64,000 nt of DNA, from positions 1,364,001 to 1,428,000 of the forward strand of contig OZ242360.1 of the NCBI GenBank assembly GCA_965208775.1, read 5' to 3'. Within the stretch, counting starts at the first letter, position 1. Each line of letters begins with the position of its first letter. The position numbers and the translations under genes were made by a program. This document shows, one piece after another, positions 42,067 through 51,479 of the stretch. The notes under the pieces are model-generated. The model was not told the DNA's origin. It saw nothing but the letters and a program-made list of their open reading frames with translations, and did no database searches. The DNA comes from JAPOVO01 sp026708165 (GTDB lineage Bacteria > Chloroflexota > UBA11872 > VXNJ01).

Positions 42067-42531
42067 ATGAGAGCGGTCGTGCAGCGGGTCCGGCGAGCTT
42101 CCGTGCGGATAGGCGACTCCGACGGGCGACGTATCGAGAGCGGCCTGGTCGTTCTCGCCGCCGTGGCGGAAACGGATGAGGCGGCCGACGCCGACTACAT
42201 CGCGGACAAGGTGAGCAATCTGCGGATCATGGACCTGAACGGGCGGATGGACCGGTCAGTCGTCGACATATCCGGCGAGGTGATGCTGATTCCGCAATTC
42301 ACTTTATACGCCAACACCCGTAAAGGGCGGCGGCCCAGTTTTTCGGCCTCGGCAAGGCCCGAAAAGGCGAAGCCGCTGCTGGAGCGGCTGCGGTCGAACC
42401 TGACCTCCGGGGGACTTGGAGTCGTCACGGGGGAGTTCGGGGCGCACATGATGGTCGATCTGACCAACGACGGTCCTGTGACGATAATCCTGGACAGCGC
42501 CGACCGCCACCGGTCGAGGAGGTCCGCTTAG
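42067..42531 (+). CDS. dtd: D-aminoacyl-tRNA deacylase
   Basis: A 154-residue Dtd. It begins MRAVVQRVRRASVRI, has VMLIPQFTLYANTRKGRRPSF (SQFTL active-site motif as PQFTL) and the cross-subunit GAHMMVDLTNDGPVTI segment. The Gly-cisPro motif is represented by NDGPVT. It removes D-amino acids from mischarged tRNA. The neighbouring HisRS-like gene starts one base after its stop, so they are co-translated. Confidence 0.93.
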   Translation: MRAVVQRVRRASVRIGDSDGRRIESGLVVLAAVAETDEAADADYIADKVSNLRIMDLNGRMDRSVVDISGEVMLIPQFTLYANTRKGRRPSFSASARPEKAKPLLERLRSNLTSGGLGVVTGEFGAHMMVDLTNDGPVTIILDSADRHRSRRSA

Positions 42532-42532
42532 C

Positions 42533-44083
42533 TTGAGCGCCAAGACCAGGCCGATAGACCGCGTGCGCGGCGCGAGCGATCTGAAACCGGACCAGTGGGC
42601 GGAGGTCGTCGACGTTCGCGAAAGCCTTGCCGAATCCTACTCGCTGTTCGGCTATCGCGGCGTGGACGTACCGATACTGGAGCACACCGAACTGTACCGG
42701 CGGAAGGCCGGCGCCAACATCATGTCGCAGGTCTACTCCTTCACCGACCGCGGGGGGCGTTCGGTATGCCTGCGTCCGGAGTTCACGGCCTCCATAGTCC
42801 GGTTCTTCGCGGCCACACGGTCCGAGCTGCCGAGTCCGGCGCGGCTCCACTATTCAGGACCGGCTTTCCGCTACGAAAAGCCAAAACGCGGCACGTACCG
42901 TCAATTCACCGAGAGCGGAGTCGAGCTCCTGGGTGTGAACGGACCAGCCGCCGACGCCGAGATAATCCAACTTGCCGTAGCCGCTCTGGAAAGGCTCGGG
43001 ATACGCCGGTTCGATCTCGTACTCGGCCACTTGGGAATCCTGTCCGAGTTTCTCTCGGGACTGGGGTTATCCGAGCGTTCCGAATCGCTGCTTAGGGAGA
43101 GCCTGGACAGCATTCAAAGATCGGACTCCAGCATCGGGCCGCTGCGCTCGCGACTGGAGGAGGCGATCAACGGCTCGGTCTCGGAAGGTCTCGCGGACGC
43201 TTCGAGACAGCTAGACGAGGTCTTCGAGCGAGTGCCGGACCTGAAGCCGCAAGACTTGAGGGCGATCATCGACAGCGTGGTCGCGGGTCTAGAGATGACG
43301 CCCGGCGGCGGCAGGGACCGGTCGGAAGTGGTCGCCCGCCTTCTAACGAAACTGACGCGATCCAACGAGATGGGACGTATCGACCGGGCGCTCGACTTCA
43401 TCGAGCGGCTGGCGAAGGTCGTAGACCGGCCCGAAGCTGCGCTGCTGAATACGAGGGAGCTTCTGGCGGAGTTCAAGCTCTCTTCGAAGCCGCTGGATTA
43501 TGTGGAAGAAATGTTCGAGCAGCTTGCCGCCGCCGGTGTGGATACCGGCGGGTTTACCTTCAATCCGGCACTGGGACGAGGGTTGCAGTACTACACGGGG
43601 ATCGTCTTCGAAGTCTTCGCCGCCGACGCGGAGTCGAGTTTCCAGGTGTGCGGCGGAGGGCGGTATGACGATCTCGTCGAGATTTTGACCGGTCTGCCGT
43701 CCACGCCGGCGGTTGGCCTCACATTCGGCATCGAGAGGCTTCTGATGGCGATGGGCGGCGAACGACCGACCGCGACCGTAAACCGGTCCGACGTGCTAGT
43801 CGCCACAATCAGAGGCGAGAACCTGGACTATGCAACGAAGGTGTGCAATCTGCTGCGCAGCGCGGGCATGAGCACCGAGCTTGACCTGAAGGGTCTCGGC
43901 ATCGCCGCGAACCTGGCGGCCGCGGACCGCACGGGGATCCCGGTGGTGGTGGTGCTGGGGGACCGTGAGGCCACGTCAGGAGAGGCGTCTTTGCGGGTGA
44001 TCGCGACGGGAGAGCAAAAGACGGTGGAACTCGACGTCCTGGCTGGGGAGGTTCGAGCCGCAATGGGAGACCGGAAGGTCTAG
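42533..44083 (+). CDS. hisS: Histidyl-tRNA synthetase-like protein (HisS, possibly HisZ)
   Basis: A 516-residue class II synthetase. Motif 2 is FRYEKPKRGTYRQFTESGVE; the histidine-specific loop is GRGLQYYTGIVFEV, keeping the Arg used in catalysis; motif 3 is GLTFGIERLL. A C-terminal anticodon-binding domain (VLVATIRGENLDYATKVCNLL and on) is present, which favours HisS over HisZ. A helical insertion of about 100 residues (about 200-300) makes it longer than the usual 420. Its place directly before hisG raises the HisZ alternative, but the HisG here is long. Confidence 0.75.
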   Translation: MSAKTRPIDRVRGASDLKPDQWAEVVDVRESLAESYSLFGYRGVDVPILEHTELYRRKAGANIMSQVYSFTDRGGRSVCLRPEFTASIVRFFAATRSELPSPARLHYSGPAFRYEKPKRGTYRQFTESGVELLGVNGPAADAEIIQLAVAALERLGIRRFDLVLGHLGILSEFLSGLGLSERSESLLRESLDSIQRSDSSIGPLRSRLEEAINGSVSEGLADASRQLDEVFERVPDLKPQDLRAIIDSVVAGLEMTPGGGRDRSEVVARLLTKLTRSNEMGRIDRALDFIERLAKVVDRPEAALLNTRELLAEFKLSSKPLDYVEEMFEQLAAAGVDTGGFTFNPALGRGLQYYTGIVFEVFAADAESSFQVCGGGRYDDLVEILTGLPSTPAVGLTFGIERLLMAMGGERPTATVNRSDVLVATIRGENLDYATKVCNLLRSAGMSTELDLKGLGIAANLAAADRTGIPVVVVLGDREATSGEASLRVIATGEQKTVELDVLAGEVRAAMGDRKV

Positions 44084-44084
44084 A

Positions 44085-45104
44085 GTGAACCAGAGCCTGA
44101 GTATCGCGATTCCGAGCCGAGGCCGTATCGGCGACCTTGCCGCCGCGTTCATGGCGGCGTGCGGGATGAGGATTCTGCGTCCCAATCCAAAGCAGTACGC
44201 CGCGCGCGTCCCGTCGCTGCCTGGCGTGCAGGTTCACATGCAGCGGGCCGCCGACATCATCTACCAAGTCTCGGAAGGAAACGCCGACATCGGGATAACC
44301 GGCTACGACCTCTACCTGGAGCGCCGGGGCGAAGGCAGCGACGTATTCGTCATTCACGACGACCTGGGATTCAGCCGCGCCCGGCTCGAGATCGCGGTGC
44401 CGGACTCATGGGTCGACGTTTCGCACATCGACGACCTGGCGGAACTGGCGTTGAACTTCAGGCGCGAAGGCCGCGACCTACGAGTGGCGACCAGCTATCC
44501 GAGGCTCGTCAGGGACTTCCTGCTAAGCCGGAGCATCCAAAACTTTTCCCTGACGGAGGCGGGGGGAAGTGTCGAAGCGGCACCCGCGATGGGATCCGCC
44601 GACGTGATAGTGGACGTAGTGGAGACCGGCACGTCGCTGAACGAGAACCGGCTGAAGATGATCGGCGGCGGAACGATCCTCGAATCGAAGGCTTGCCTAA
44701 TTGGCTGTGCGAGAACCCTCAAGCCGAGCACTTCCAAGCTCGAACTCACCAGAAAGGTGCTCGAGTTCGTCGACGCGTACCTCGACGGGAGCAAGGCGGT
44801 GACCTTGACGGCCAACGTCGCGGGCGAGTCCGAAGAGCAGGTGGCCAAGCTGGTAATGGACCAGACCGAGCTTGCAGGCGTGGAAGGCCCCACAGTGTCG
44901 AGGCTCTATTCAAAGTCAAAGAACGACCTGGCGTCATGGTACGCCGTCAGCGTCACGGTAGGGTCGAGGTCGCTGCTGGCGGCCGTGGACCACTTCAGGT
45001 CGATAGGCGCGTCGTCGGTAATAGCCCGGCCAGCGTCCTACGTATTCCACGAGTACTCGGACAGCTACCGGAAGCTGCTGGGCCAACTGGGGATCGACCC
45101 TTGA
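44085..45104 (+). CDS. hisG: ATP phosphoribosyltransferase
   Basis: A 339-residue HisG starting at GTG. It catalyses the first histidine step, ATP + PRPP. The N-terminus has LSIAIPSRGRIGDLAAAF; the PRPP loop region is ADVIVDVVETGTSLNENRL. The length beyond about 290 shows a C-terminal regulatory domain, the long form that works without HisZ and is feedback-inhibited by histidine. The stop overlaps the hisD start (TGATG). Confidence 0.92.
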   Translation: MNQSLSIAIPSRGRIGDLAAAFMAACGMRILRPNPKQYAARVPSLPGVQVHMQRAADIIYQVSEGNADIGITGYDLYLERRGEGSDVFVIHDDLGFSRARLEIAVPDSWVDVSHIDDLAELALNFRREGRDLRVATSYPRLVRDFLLSRSIQNFSLTEAGGSVEAAPAMGSADVIVDVVETGTSLNENRLKMIGGGTILESKACLIGCARTLKPSTSKLELTRKVLEFVDAYLDGSKAVTLTANVAGESEEQVAKLVMDQTELAGVEGPTVSRLYSKSKNDLASWYAVSVTVGSRSLLAAVDHFRSIGASSVIARPASYVFHEYSDSYRKLLGQLGIDP

Positions 45105-46456
45105 TGCCGACCCGAATATTCCGTGGGACCGCCGAGGTCCGTAAGTCGCTGCTCCGGAGGCAACCGCTGGGGTCGCCCTCGCTCGGCATGGAAACCCAAG
45201 CGCTGCTGCGCCGGACGTATGACGCCGAACTATCGCCGGAGCAGTTCGTCGAGACCGTATTCCGCGAAGTCGCGACCAACGGCGACCGCGAGCTACGCAG
45301 GCTTTCAGGGATTCTGGACAGCACTCCCGCGGTCGAACTGGAGGTCTCCAGCGACCGGATTTCCGGCGCACTCGACGAAGTCAGCCGGGAACTGCGGGAC
45401 GATCTTGAGACGGCCGCCGGGCGAATTCGGAGCTTTCACGAGCGAACGATCCCGGAGTCGTGGTTCGACGAGCAGACCGGACTGGGGCAGCGGATCAACC
45501 CCATCGGTAAGGTCGGAATCTACGCGCCGGGCGGGAGAGCGTCATATCCATCTTCGATTCTGATGTCCGCAATTCCCGCAGCCGTGGCGGGCGTGACCGA
45601 AATATTCCTGTGTATCCCGCCCGGCAATGACGGGCGGCCTTCGCGCGTCTCGCTCGCGGCGGCGGCCGTTGCCGGAGTGGACCGAGTGTTTTGCTCCGGC
45701 GGCGCGCAGGCAATCGCGGCAATGGCGCTTGGAACCGAGACGATCCCCAAGGTCGACAAGATCGCGGGTCCCGGCAACCTTTTCGTCGTGCTGGCATTGC
45801 GTAGAGCCTTCGGGATGGTGGGAGTCAGCTTGCTGCCAGGACCGACCGAGACATTGATAATCGCCGACGCCAACGCCGGGGCGGAACACGTTGCGGCGGA
45901 CCTTCTAGCGCAAGCCGAGCACGACGAACTGGCGTCGCCGCTGCTGCTGACTGACTCCCACGAGCTTGCCGAAGAGGTCCAGAGCCGCCTTGTCGACGAT
46001 CTGGCGGACCTCCCCCTGCGAGCGATCGCGGCGGAATCGCTGCGCACGCTGGGCGGGATTGGCGTGGTGGACACGCTGGACGAAGCGGTCGAGCTGGCCA
46101 ACGAATACGCGCCCGAACACCTGTGCCTGCTGGTCGACGATCCGAGATCGCTGGCGCGCAAGGTCCGCAACGCGGGGGGCGTGTTCCTGGGCCGTTCGTC
46201 GCCGGAAGTGGTGGGTGACTACACGGCGGGACCGAGTCACGTAATGCCGGTAGGGGGTACCGCCGCGTTCGCGTCGCCGCTCAATGTCGGCGACTTTGTA
46301 AAGATAACGAGCGTTTTCGACATACCGGACCACGATTCAAAGCATCTTGCCGAAGTTTCGGCGAGGCTGGCGCGCGTGGAAGGTCTCGAAGGGCACGCAC
46401 GGGCGGCCGATCTTCGCGCGGGTGTCCCTGTCCATCCGGCGCTGGACGGCGCTTGA
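45104..46456 (+). CDS. hisD: Histidinol dehydrogenase
   Basis: A 450-residue HisD catalysing the last two histidine steps. It shows NPIGKVGIYAPGGRASYPS, IAGPGNLFV, LLPGPTETLIIAD, QAEHDELASP (zinc-binding Gln/His), EYAPEHLCLLV and GPSHVMPVGGTA. All catalytic blocks are intact. It overlaps hisG by one base. Confidence 0.95.
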   Translation: MPTRIFRGTAEVRKSLLRRQPLGSPSLGMETQALLRRTYDAELSPEQFVETVFREVATNGDRELRRLSGILDSTPAVELEVSSDRISGALDEVSRELRDDLETAAGRIRSFHERTIPESWFDEQTGLGQRINPIGKVGIYAPGGRASYPSSILMSAIPAAVAGVTEIFLCIPPGNDGRPSRVSLAAAAVAGVDRVFCSGGAQAIAAMALGTETIPKVDKIAGPGNLFVVLALRRAFGMVGVSLLPGPTETLIIADANAGAEHVAADLLAQAEHDELASPLLLTDSHELAEEVQSRLVDDLADLPLRAIAAESLRTLGGIGVVDTLDEAVELANEYAPEHLCLLVDDPRSLARKVRNAGGVFLGRSSPEVVGDYTAGPSHVMPVGGTAAFASPLNVGDFVKITSVFDIPDHDSKHLAEVSARLARVEGLEGHARAADLRAGVPVHPALDGA

Positions 46457-46516
46457 CACGGCGTCTGGCTACAATCCGCAGGGAATAGTGCGACAAACAA
46501 TCACTTGGGGAGACGT

Positions 46517-47119
46517 TTGAGAAACGGTCGCTGCGAGCGCAAGACGCTGGAAACGGACGTCCGGGTATCGCTAAACCTGGACGGAGCGGGCGAGCACGAA
46601 GTCGACACGGGAATCGGTTTCCTGGACCACATGCTTGCCCAGATAGCCCGCCACGGGCTCTTCGATCTGGAAGTTCAGGCTGACGGGGACCTTCACGTAG
46701 ATGCGCATCACACCGTTGAAGACGTTGGGATTTGCCTCGGAAAAGCGTTCGACGAGGCATTGGGCGACCGGACGGGAATAGTACGGATGGGCAGCGCGAC
46801 GGTTCCGATGGAGGAATCGCTGGCGCTCGTCGCGGTGGACGTGGGCGGGCGGCCCATGTGTGACTTTCGGGGGGAGTTTTCGAGCGATTCGATTGGACAG
46901 CTCGACACGCAACTCATTCCGCATTTCATCAGCTCGATGGCCGACAACATGCGGGCCAACATCCACGTCCATATATTGAGCGGCAAGAACGACCACCACC
47001 GAGCCGAGGGGGTGTTCAAGGCGCTGGCGAAAGCGCTCGATACGGCCACGGCGGTCGACCCTCGCCGTGAGGGGCAAGTCCCATCGACCAAGGGGAGCAT
47101 TGCCGGCGGCGAGAGCTAA
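46517..47119 (+). CDS. hisB: Imidazoleglycerol-phosphate dehydratase
   Basis: A 200-residue monofunctional HisB (no phosphatase domain). It has RKTLETDVRVSLNLDG, GIGFLDHMLAQIARHG, DAHHTVEDVGICLG and NDHHRAEGVFKALAKAL, supplying the His/Glu manganese ligands. The TTG at 46517 fits the usual family start and has GGGGAG four bases upstream; a TTG at 46505 would add four residues. Other his genes are not in this window. Confidence 0.94.
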   Translation: MRNGRCERKTLETDVRVSLNLDGAGEHEVDTGIGFLDHMLAQIARHGLFDLEVQADGDLHVDAHHTVEDVGICLGKAFDEALGDRTGIVRMGSATVPMEESLALVAVDVGGRPMCDFRGEFSSDSIGQLDTQLIPHFISSMADNMRANIHVHILSGKNDHHRAEGVFKALAKALDTATAVDPRREGQVPSTKGSIAGGES

Positions 47120-47235
47120 AGCCGGAAACGTGGCGCGGCCTCTCAATCGATGATGGTGGTAATTGGCGGGAGTCGCGGAGCAACGTTCGCTTGAATGCTA
47201 GAGAATCCAATGCACGGGCAAGTCGTTAGCGGTCC

Positions 47236-48099
47236 ATGAAAGTCGGCCTCGTCTATCAGCCCAAGACCCAGGCTGCGGTAGCCACCGCGAGCGCCGCGCA
47301 CGACCGTCTGAGGGAGTTGGGACATTCGTCCTGGATGCTTCCCTCGTGGGAGATGGGCGAAACGACCCCGAGACTGCGCGACACCGACCTTTTGCTCTCG
47401 CTCGGGGGCGACGGCACGCTTTTGCGGGCGGTTCGCGCGGCAGCGCCGTTCGGGACTCCCTGCATCGGCGTGAACTTCGGAAAGCTTGGATTCCTGACCG
47501 AGCTTGAAGCACTGGATATCGAGTCCCTCATCGCCAAGGTCGAAACCGGGGAGGGATGGCTGGAAGAACGAGTGATGCTGGACTGGCGCCTGATCCGTCG
47601 AGACCGCGAAGTAGCCAGCGGCTTCGCGACGAATGACATCGTGGTCGCGCGCGGCGCGATAAGCCGCGTCATCGACATCTCGCTGGAAATCGACGGCGGC
47701 TCGATCGTGACCTATACGGCGGACGGAGTCGTGGTAACGAACCCGACGGGTTCGACCGGCTACGGACTGGCGCTCGGAGGGCCGATAATGCACCCGCAGG
47801 CTCGAACGCTAGCGATAGTTCCCATTTGTCCGTTCCTCACCGCGAACAACTCGCTGGTCGCCGGGGCGGATGCCCAGATCGATCTGACCGTCGATTCGCA
47901 GCACGAAGTGGGTCTCACGGTGGACGGACAAACTCACATACCCATGCAGGACGGCGACCGCGTATCGTGCACCGCCTCGGAGCACTCAGCACGTTTCCTG
48001 AGATTCGGGCCTCGCAACTACTTTTTTCCGGTGCTTGCCAGAAAGATGCGCTGGTCGGTTCCGAGAGAGATCCTCAATCCCGATCCACCGCCGGAGTAG
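47236..48099 (+). CDS. nadK: NAD kinase
   Basis: A 287-residue NadK with GGDGT (57-61) and the NPTGSTGYGLALGGPIMHP substrate loop. The Asp in LGGDG is the catalytic base. It phosphorylates NAD to NADP. The recN GTG follows six bases after its stop, a pairing common in bacteria. Confidence 0.95.
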   Translation: MKVGLVYQPKTQAAVATASAAHDRLRELGHSSWMLPSWEMGETTPRLRDTDLLLSLGGDGTLLRAVRAAAPFGTPCIGVNFGKLGFLTELEALDIESLIAKVETGEGWLEERVMLDWRLIRRDREVASGFATNDIVVARGAISRVIDISLEIDGGSIVTYTADGVVVTNPTGSTGYGLALGGPIMHPQARTLAIVPICPFLTANNSLVAGADAQIDLTVDSQHEVGLTVDGQTHIPMQDGDRVSCTASEHSARFLRFGPRNYFFPVLARKMRWSVPREILNPDPPPE

Positions 48100-48104
48100 C
48101 CGCC

Positions 48105-49832
48105 GTGCTGGCCAATCTGCACATACGGGATTTTGCGCTCATCGAAGAGGTGACGCTCGAATTCGGCCCCCGGTTCAACGTAGTGACGGGGGAGACAGGC
48201 GCCGGCAAGTCCATCATCATCGACGCGATTTCGCTGCTGCTCGGAGCGCGGGCGTCACCGGAATTCATAAGAAAAGGGGGCGACTCGTTTTACGTCGAGG
48301 GCATCTTCACCCTCGACGACAGCCCTACCGCACAGCCGGTCCTCGCCCAACTTGGCCTCGAAACCGACGAGGGACAGGCCATCATTTCACGCGAGCAGAC
48401 CAAGTCGCGGTCGACCGCCAGGATCGACGGCAAGGCCGTCCCTTTACGAAACCTGCAAAGCCTGGGGCCGGCGCTGGTCGACATACATGGTCAGAGCGAG
48501 CAACTTTCGCTGCTCCGTCCGGCCCGTCAACTGGAGCTTCTGGATGAGTTCGCCCGGCTGACCGGATTGCGGGAGGAGATCGGACGCCTGACGCGAGAGC
48601 GGCGGGAGATTGACCGGAAAGTCGACTCGCTCAGGACCGACGAGCGCGAGCTTGCCAGAGAAGCCGACCTGCTCACGTTCCAAATCGAGGAAATCGAATC
48701 GGCCGGTCTGGACGCAGAAGACGAGTCCCGGCTAAACGCCGAGCACACGCGACTAGCCAACAGCCGGCGCCTGGCCGAGCTGGCGGGCTTGGTCGAAGCC
48801 TCGCTGAGCGCATCCGACACCGGCATCTCCGCGAGCGATGCGGTAGGCCGGTCACTGGACGACATGCAGGAAATAGCCCAACTGGATGGAGCGTTAAGGC
48901 CCCGGTTGGAGCAGCTCGAGGCGGTCTCGGAACTGCTTGATGAGCTGGCGGGGGAAATGCGCGACTACGCGGAATCGGTCGAGTCCGACCCCGAGCGGCT
49001 CCAGGAGCTTGAATCGCGGCTCGAATTGCTCGCCACGCTCAAACACAAGTACGGCAACTCCATCGGGGAAGTCATCGAGTTCGGTGAATCGGCGCGGGAG
49101 CAGCTAGCCAGAATCGCGTACTCCGACGAAGAGCGCGAACGCCTCGAAGCGCGCCAGCTGATCGTGGAGCAGGAGCTATCACGGGGCTGCGCCGAGCTTT
49201 CGAAACGACGCCGGTCAAGCGCCGGCGCGCTCACCAAAGCGATGCTCGAAGGGCTTGAGGAAGTCGGAATGAAGGACGTGCGGTTCGACGTTGAGTTCTC
49301 GTCCGAGCCGGACGGCAACGGCGTTCGCATGCCGGGCTGCGACGAGCGGGTGAGAGTGGACGAGTCGGGCGTTGACAGGGTTTCCTTCCTGATAGCTCCG
49401 AATCCGGGAGTGCCCGCAAAGCCCGTGGCGAACATAGCGTCGGGCGGTGAAACGTCGCGAATAATGCTGGCGCTAAAGGCGGCGCTGGGCGAATCGGACA
49501 AGACGCCGACACTGATATTCGATGAGGTAGAGCAAGGCGTAGGCGGTCGAAACGCCAGGATCGTCGGACAGAAGCTGGCGCTGCTATCCAGGAGCCACCA
49601 GGTGTTATGCGTGACTCACCTTCCGCAGGTAGCGGCGTTCGCTGACACCCATCTCTACGTCGAGAAGACTCCGGGCAAGGACCGAACGACAGTCAGTGTT
49701 CAGAGGCTCGGAAAGCAGGGAACTCTCGAAGAACTGGCGCAAATGGCGGGGTCCGGCCCCGGAGCCCAACGCTCGGCCGGCGAGATGCTGCGACAGGCCG
49801 AGGACTGGAAAGCCGAGCTCGCCAAAGCGTAG
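48105..49832 (+). CDS. recN: DNA repair protein RecN
   Basis: A 575-residue SMC-like ATPase. The N-terminus MLANLHIRDFALIEEVTLEFG leads to Walker A GETGAGKS (29-36). Residues about 150-370 are coiled coil. The C-terminal half has a signature SGGETSRIMLALK, Walker B LIFDEVEQGVGG and CVTHLPQVAAFAD. GTG at 48105 is the natural start. RecN acts in double-strand break repair and is usually SOS-controlled, but no lexA-like repeat stands out upstream. A hairpin with a T-run closes the operon. Confidence 0.94.
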   Translation: MLANLHIRDFALIEEVTLEFGPRFNVVTGETGAGKSIIIDAISLLLGARASPEFIRKGGDSFYVEGIFTLDDSPTAQPVLAQLGLETDEGQAIISREQTKSRSTARIDGKAVPLRNLQSLGPALVDIHGQSEQLSLLRPARQLELLDEFARLTGLREEIGRLTRERREIDRKVDSLRTDERELAREADLLTFQIEEIESAGLDAEDESRLNAEHTRLANSRRLAELAGLVEASLSASDTGISASDAVGRSLDDMQEIAQLDGALRPRLEQLEAVSELLDELAGEMRDYAESVESDPERLQELESRLELLATLKHKYGNSIGEVIEFGESAREQLARIAYSDEERERLEARQLIVEQELSRGCAELSKRRRSSAGALTKAMLEGLEEVGMKDVRFDVEFSSEPDGNGVRMPGCDERVRVDESGVDRVSFLIAPNPGVPAKPVANIASGGETSRIMLALKAALGESDKTPTLIFDEVEQGVGGRNARIVGQKLALLSRSHQVLCVTHLPQVAAFADTHLYVEKTPGKDRTTVSVQRLGKQGTLEELAQMAGSGPGAQRSAGEMLRQAEDWKAELAKA

Positions 49833-49910
49833 CGGACCGCGAGACGGTGGCCCCCAACGGCCGTATGCGGTGATAACCTAAACGCAAGAAGATTTCAGTC
49901 CACGGGAACG

Positions 49911-49946
49911 GCGCCTCCTGACCGTCGACGATCAGCAGGCGCTTTT
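49911..49946 (+). terminator. Intrinsic terminator after recN
   Basis: GCGCCTCCTGA (49911-49921) pairs with TCAGCAGGCGC (49932-49942) with one mismatch, followed by TTTT. It separates the his-nadK-recN run from the MoxR operon. Confidence 0.7.
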
Positions 49947-49973
49947 CGTGTCTCTAAGGAGATCGCCCAGGGA

Positions 49974-51479
49974 TTGGCAACTCAAGACTTCGCAGAGAGA
50001 CCAGGTTCTGGCAGCCTGGAACAGGCTCGGGCGGAACTGCTGCATTCGGTAGACCGCTTCCGGCGCAGGATTCGAACGGCCGGGACTGCCAGGATGATCC
50101 CGCGCGCGGCGGCCGTGGCTCTTTGGGCCGCGTTGGCGGGCGAGCTTTTCGGAGTGCGTTTCGACTCGACGGCGGTCCGCAGCGGAATTATCGCCGTGGG
50201 CGTGGTTGTCGGCGTAGCACTACTTTCGCACAGCTTTATGAGAAGGCCCAGCGCGCTAAGCGCCGCGCTGGAGTTCGACCTTCGGCTGGGGCTAAAGGAG
50301 CGTCTCTCGACGGCGGTAGAGCTTGCGGATTCGCCCGGAAAGTTCCTGCTGCTGCCGAGCCAGATCGCCGACGCGGCAAGGCGGGCGGCAGCGATCGAGC
50401 CATCCCAGGCGTACCGTCTGCCGCTCCCGCGCCTCGACATGCTGGCGGCGCTAGTCGGAGCGCTGCTGCTGGCGGCGTGGCACTTCATGCCCTCGCAGTC
50501 AGGGATACGGGCGTCCGTGACGTCAATGCTCGAACCGCCTGTAGAGCGAACAGACGAAACAATCGGCGGCGAGTTGAGTGCCGACGGAACGATTCCCATC
50601 GAGCCCGCAATGGACCGGCTCGAACGCTCGACCAGAGATCGGATGCGCGATTCGCTGGAGCAGCTTGAGCGCATCTCCAACCCCGAAGCGCAGGCGCTCC
50701 GACAGCGGCTGGCGGACGCCGCCGAAGCGCTTATGGAGACACGGGTCGCGCGGGACGCCGGAAGGCGTCTCTCCGGGGAAGATTACCCCGGGGCCGCAGA
50801 AGCCCTGCGCGAGCTATCGGAGTCCCTCGACAAGCTCAATTCGGCGGAAAGACAAGAGCTTATCGAGGGTCTAGAAGAGGCAGCGGCGGCCACTTCGGAG
50901 GACCAACTGCTTTCTAGCCAATTCTCCGACGCGGCCCGCTCGATGGAAAACTACCAGGACCGCAGCGCGGCCGAGTCGATCCAGCAGATTGCTCAAAGAA
51001 TCGAAGAGGCGGAGGCGATGCTGGAATCGGAACAGGTGCTGCAGAGCCGGATCGAGCAGCTACAGCGGGCGCTCGGAATCGGCGGGACGAGACCGACCGG
51101 GCAGGAGTCGGGCGGGCAGACGAACCAAGCCAAAGGCTCTTCGGGGAGCCAGGACGGCGCTAACGAAGACGGCCAGGGAACCGGTCTGACCTCGGGCGCA
51201 CAAGGCAGGGAACTCGGCGATCTTGAGGACATGGGCGCGGAAACGCGCCTGGACGCGCTGGGCAATCTTGAGGTAGTTGAACTGGAGGCCGGCCAGGAGG
51301 CGCCCACCGAGAGCTTCGAGCGACCTCAGCTCCAGCTAGGCCGGAACATGGACGTCAGTCTCAACCCATCCGCCGGAGAAATGGGCGCGGTTCGGGCGCG
51401 GCGCGACTCCAACAATCAAATCCCGCTGGACGCGATGCCCTGGATCAGCCGCTATTTTTCGCCCCCGGAGGGACAGTAG
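49974..51479 (+). CDS. Membrane-anchored helical protein of the MoxR/vWA operon, unknown
   Basis: A 501-residue protein starting at TTG, with AAGGAG upstream. Hydrophobic helices lie near residues 43-62, 65-83 and 155-172. The rest (about 200-360) is charged and helical with strong coiled-coil character, then a Gln/Gly/Ser linker and a conserved-looking tail ending PWISRYFSPPEGQ. I recognise no family. It is the first gene of the operon and directly abuts moxR, so it is probably a structural or substrate component of that system. Confidence 0.7.
   Translation: MATQDFAERPGSGSLEQARAELLHSVDRFRRRIRTAGTARMIPRAAAVALWAALAGELFGVRFDSTAVRSGIIAVGVVVGVALLSHSFMRRPSALSAALEFDLRLGLKERLSTAVELADSPGKFLLLPSQIADAARRAAAIEPSQAYRLPLPRLDMLAALVGALLLAAWHFMPSQSGIRASVTSMLEPPVERTDETIGGELSADGTIPIEPAMDRLERSTRDRMRDSLEQLERISNPEAQALRQRLADAAEALMETRVARDAGRRLSGEDYPGAAEALRELSESLDKLNSAERQELIEGLEEAAAATSEDQLLSSQFSDAARSMENYQDRSAAESIQQIAQRIEEAEAMLESEQVLQSRIEQLQRALGIGGTRPTGQESGGQTNQAKGSSGSQDGANEDGQGTGLTSGAQGRELGDLEDMGAETRLDALGNLEVVELEAGQEAPTESFERPQLQLGRNMDVSLNPSAGEMGAVRARRDSNNQIPLDAMPWISRYFSPPEGQ

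Noticed and set aside
46453..46475. TTGACA ... TACAAT as a hisB promoter
   Set aside because: The spacer is only 11 bases, too short for a sigma-70 promoter; hisB is probably read from upstream.
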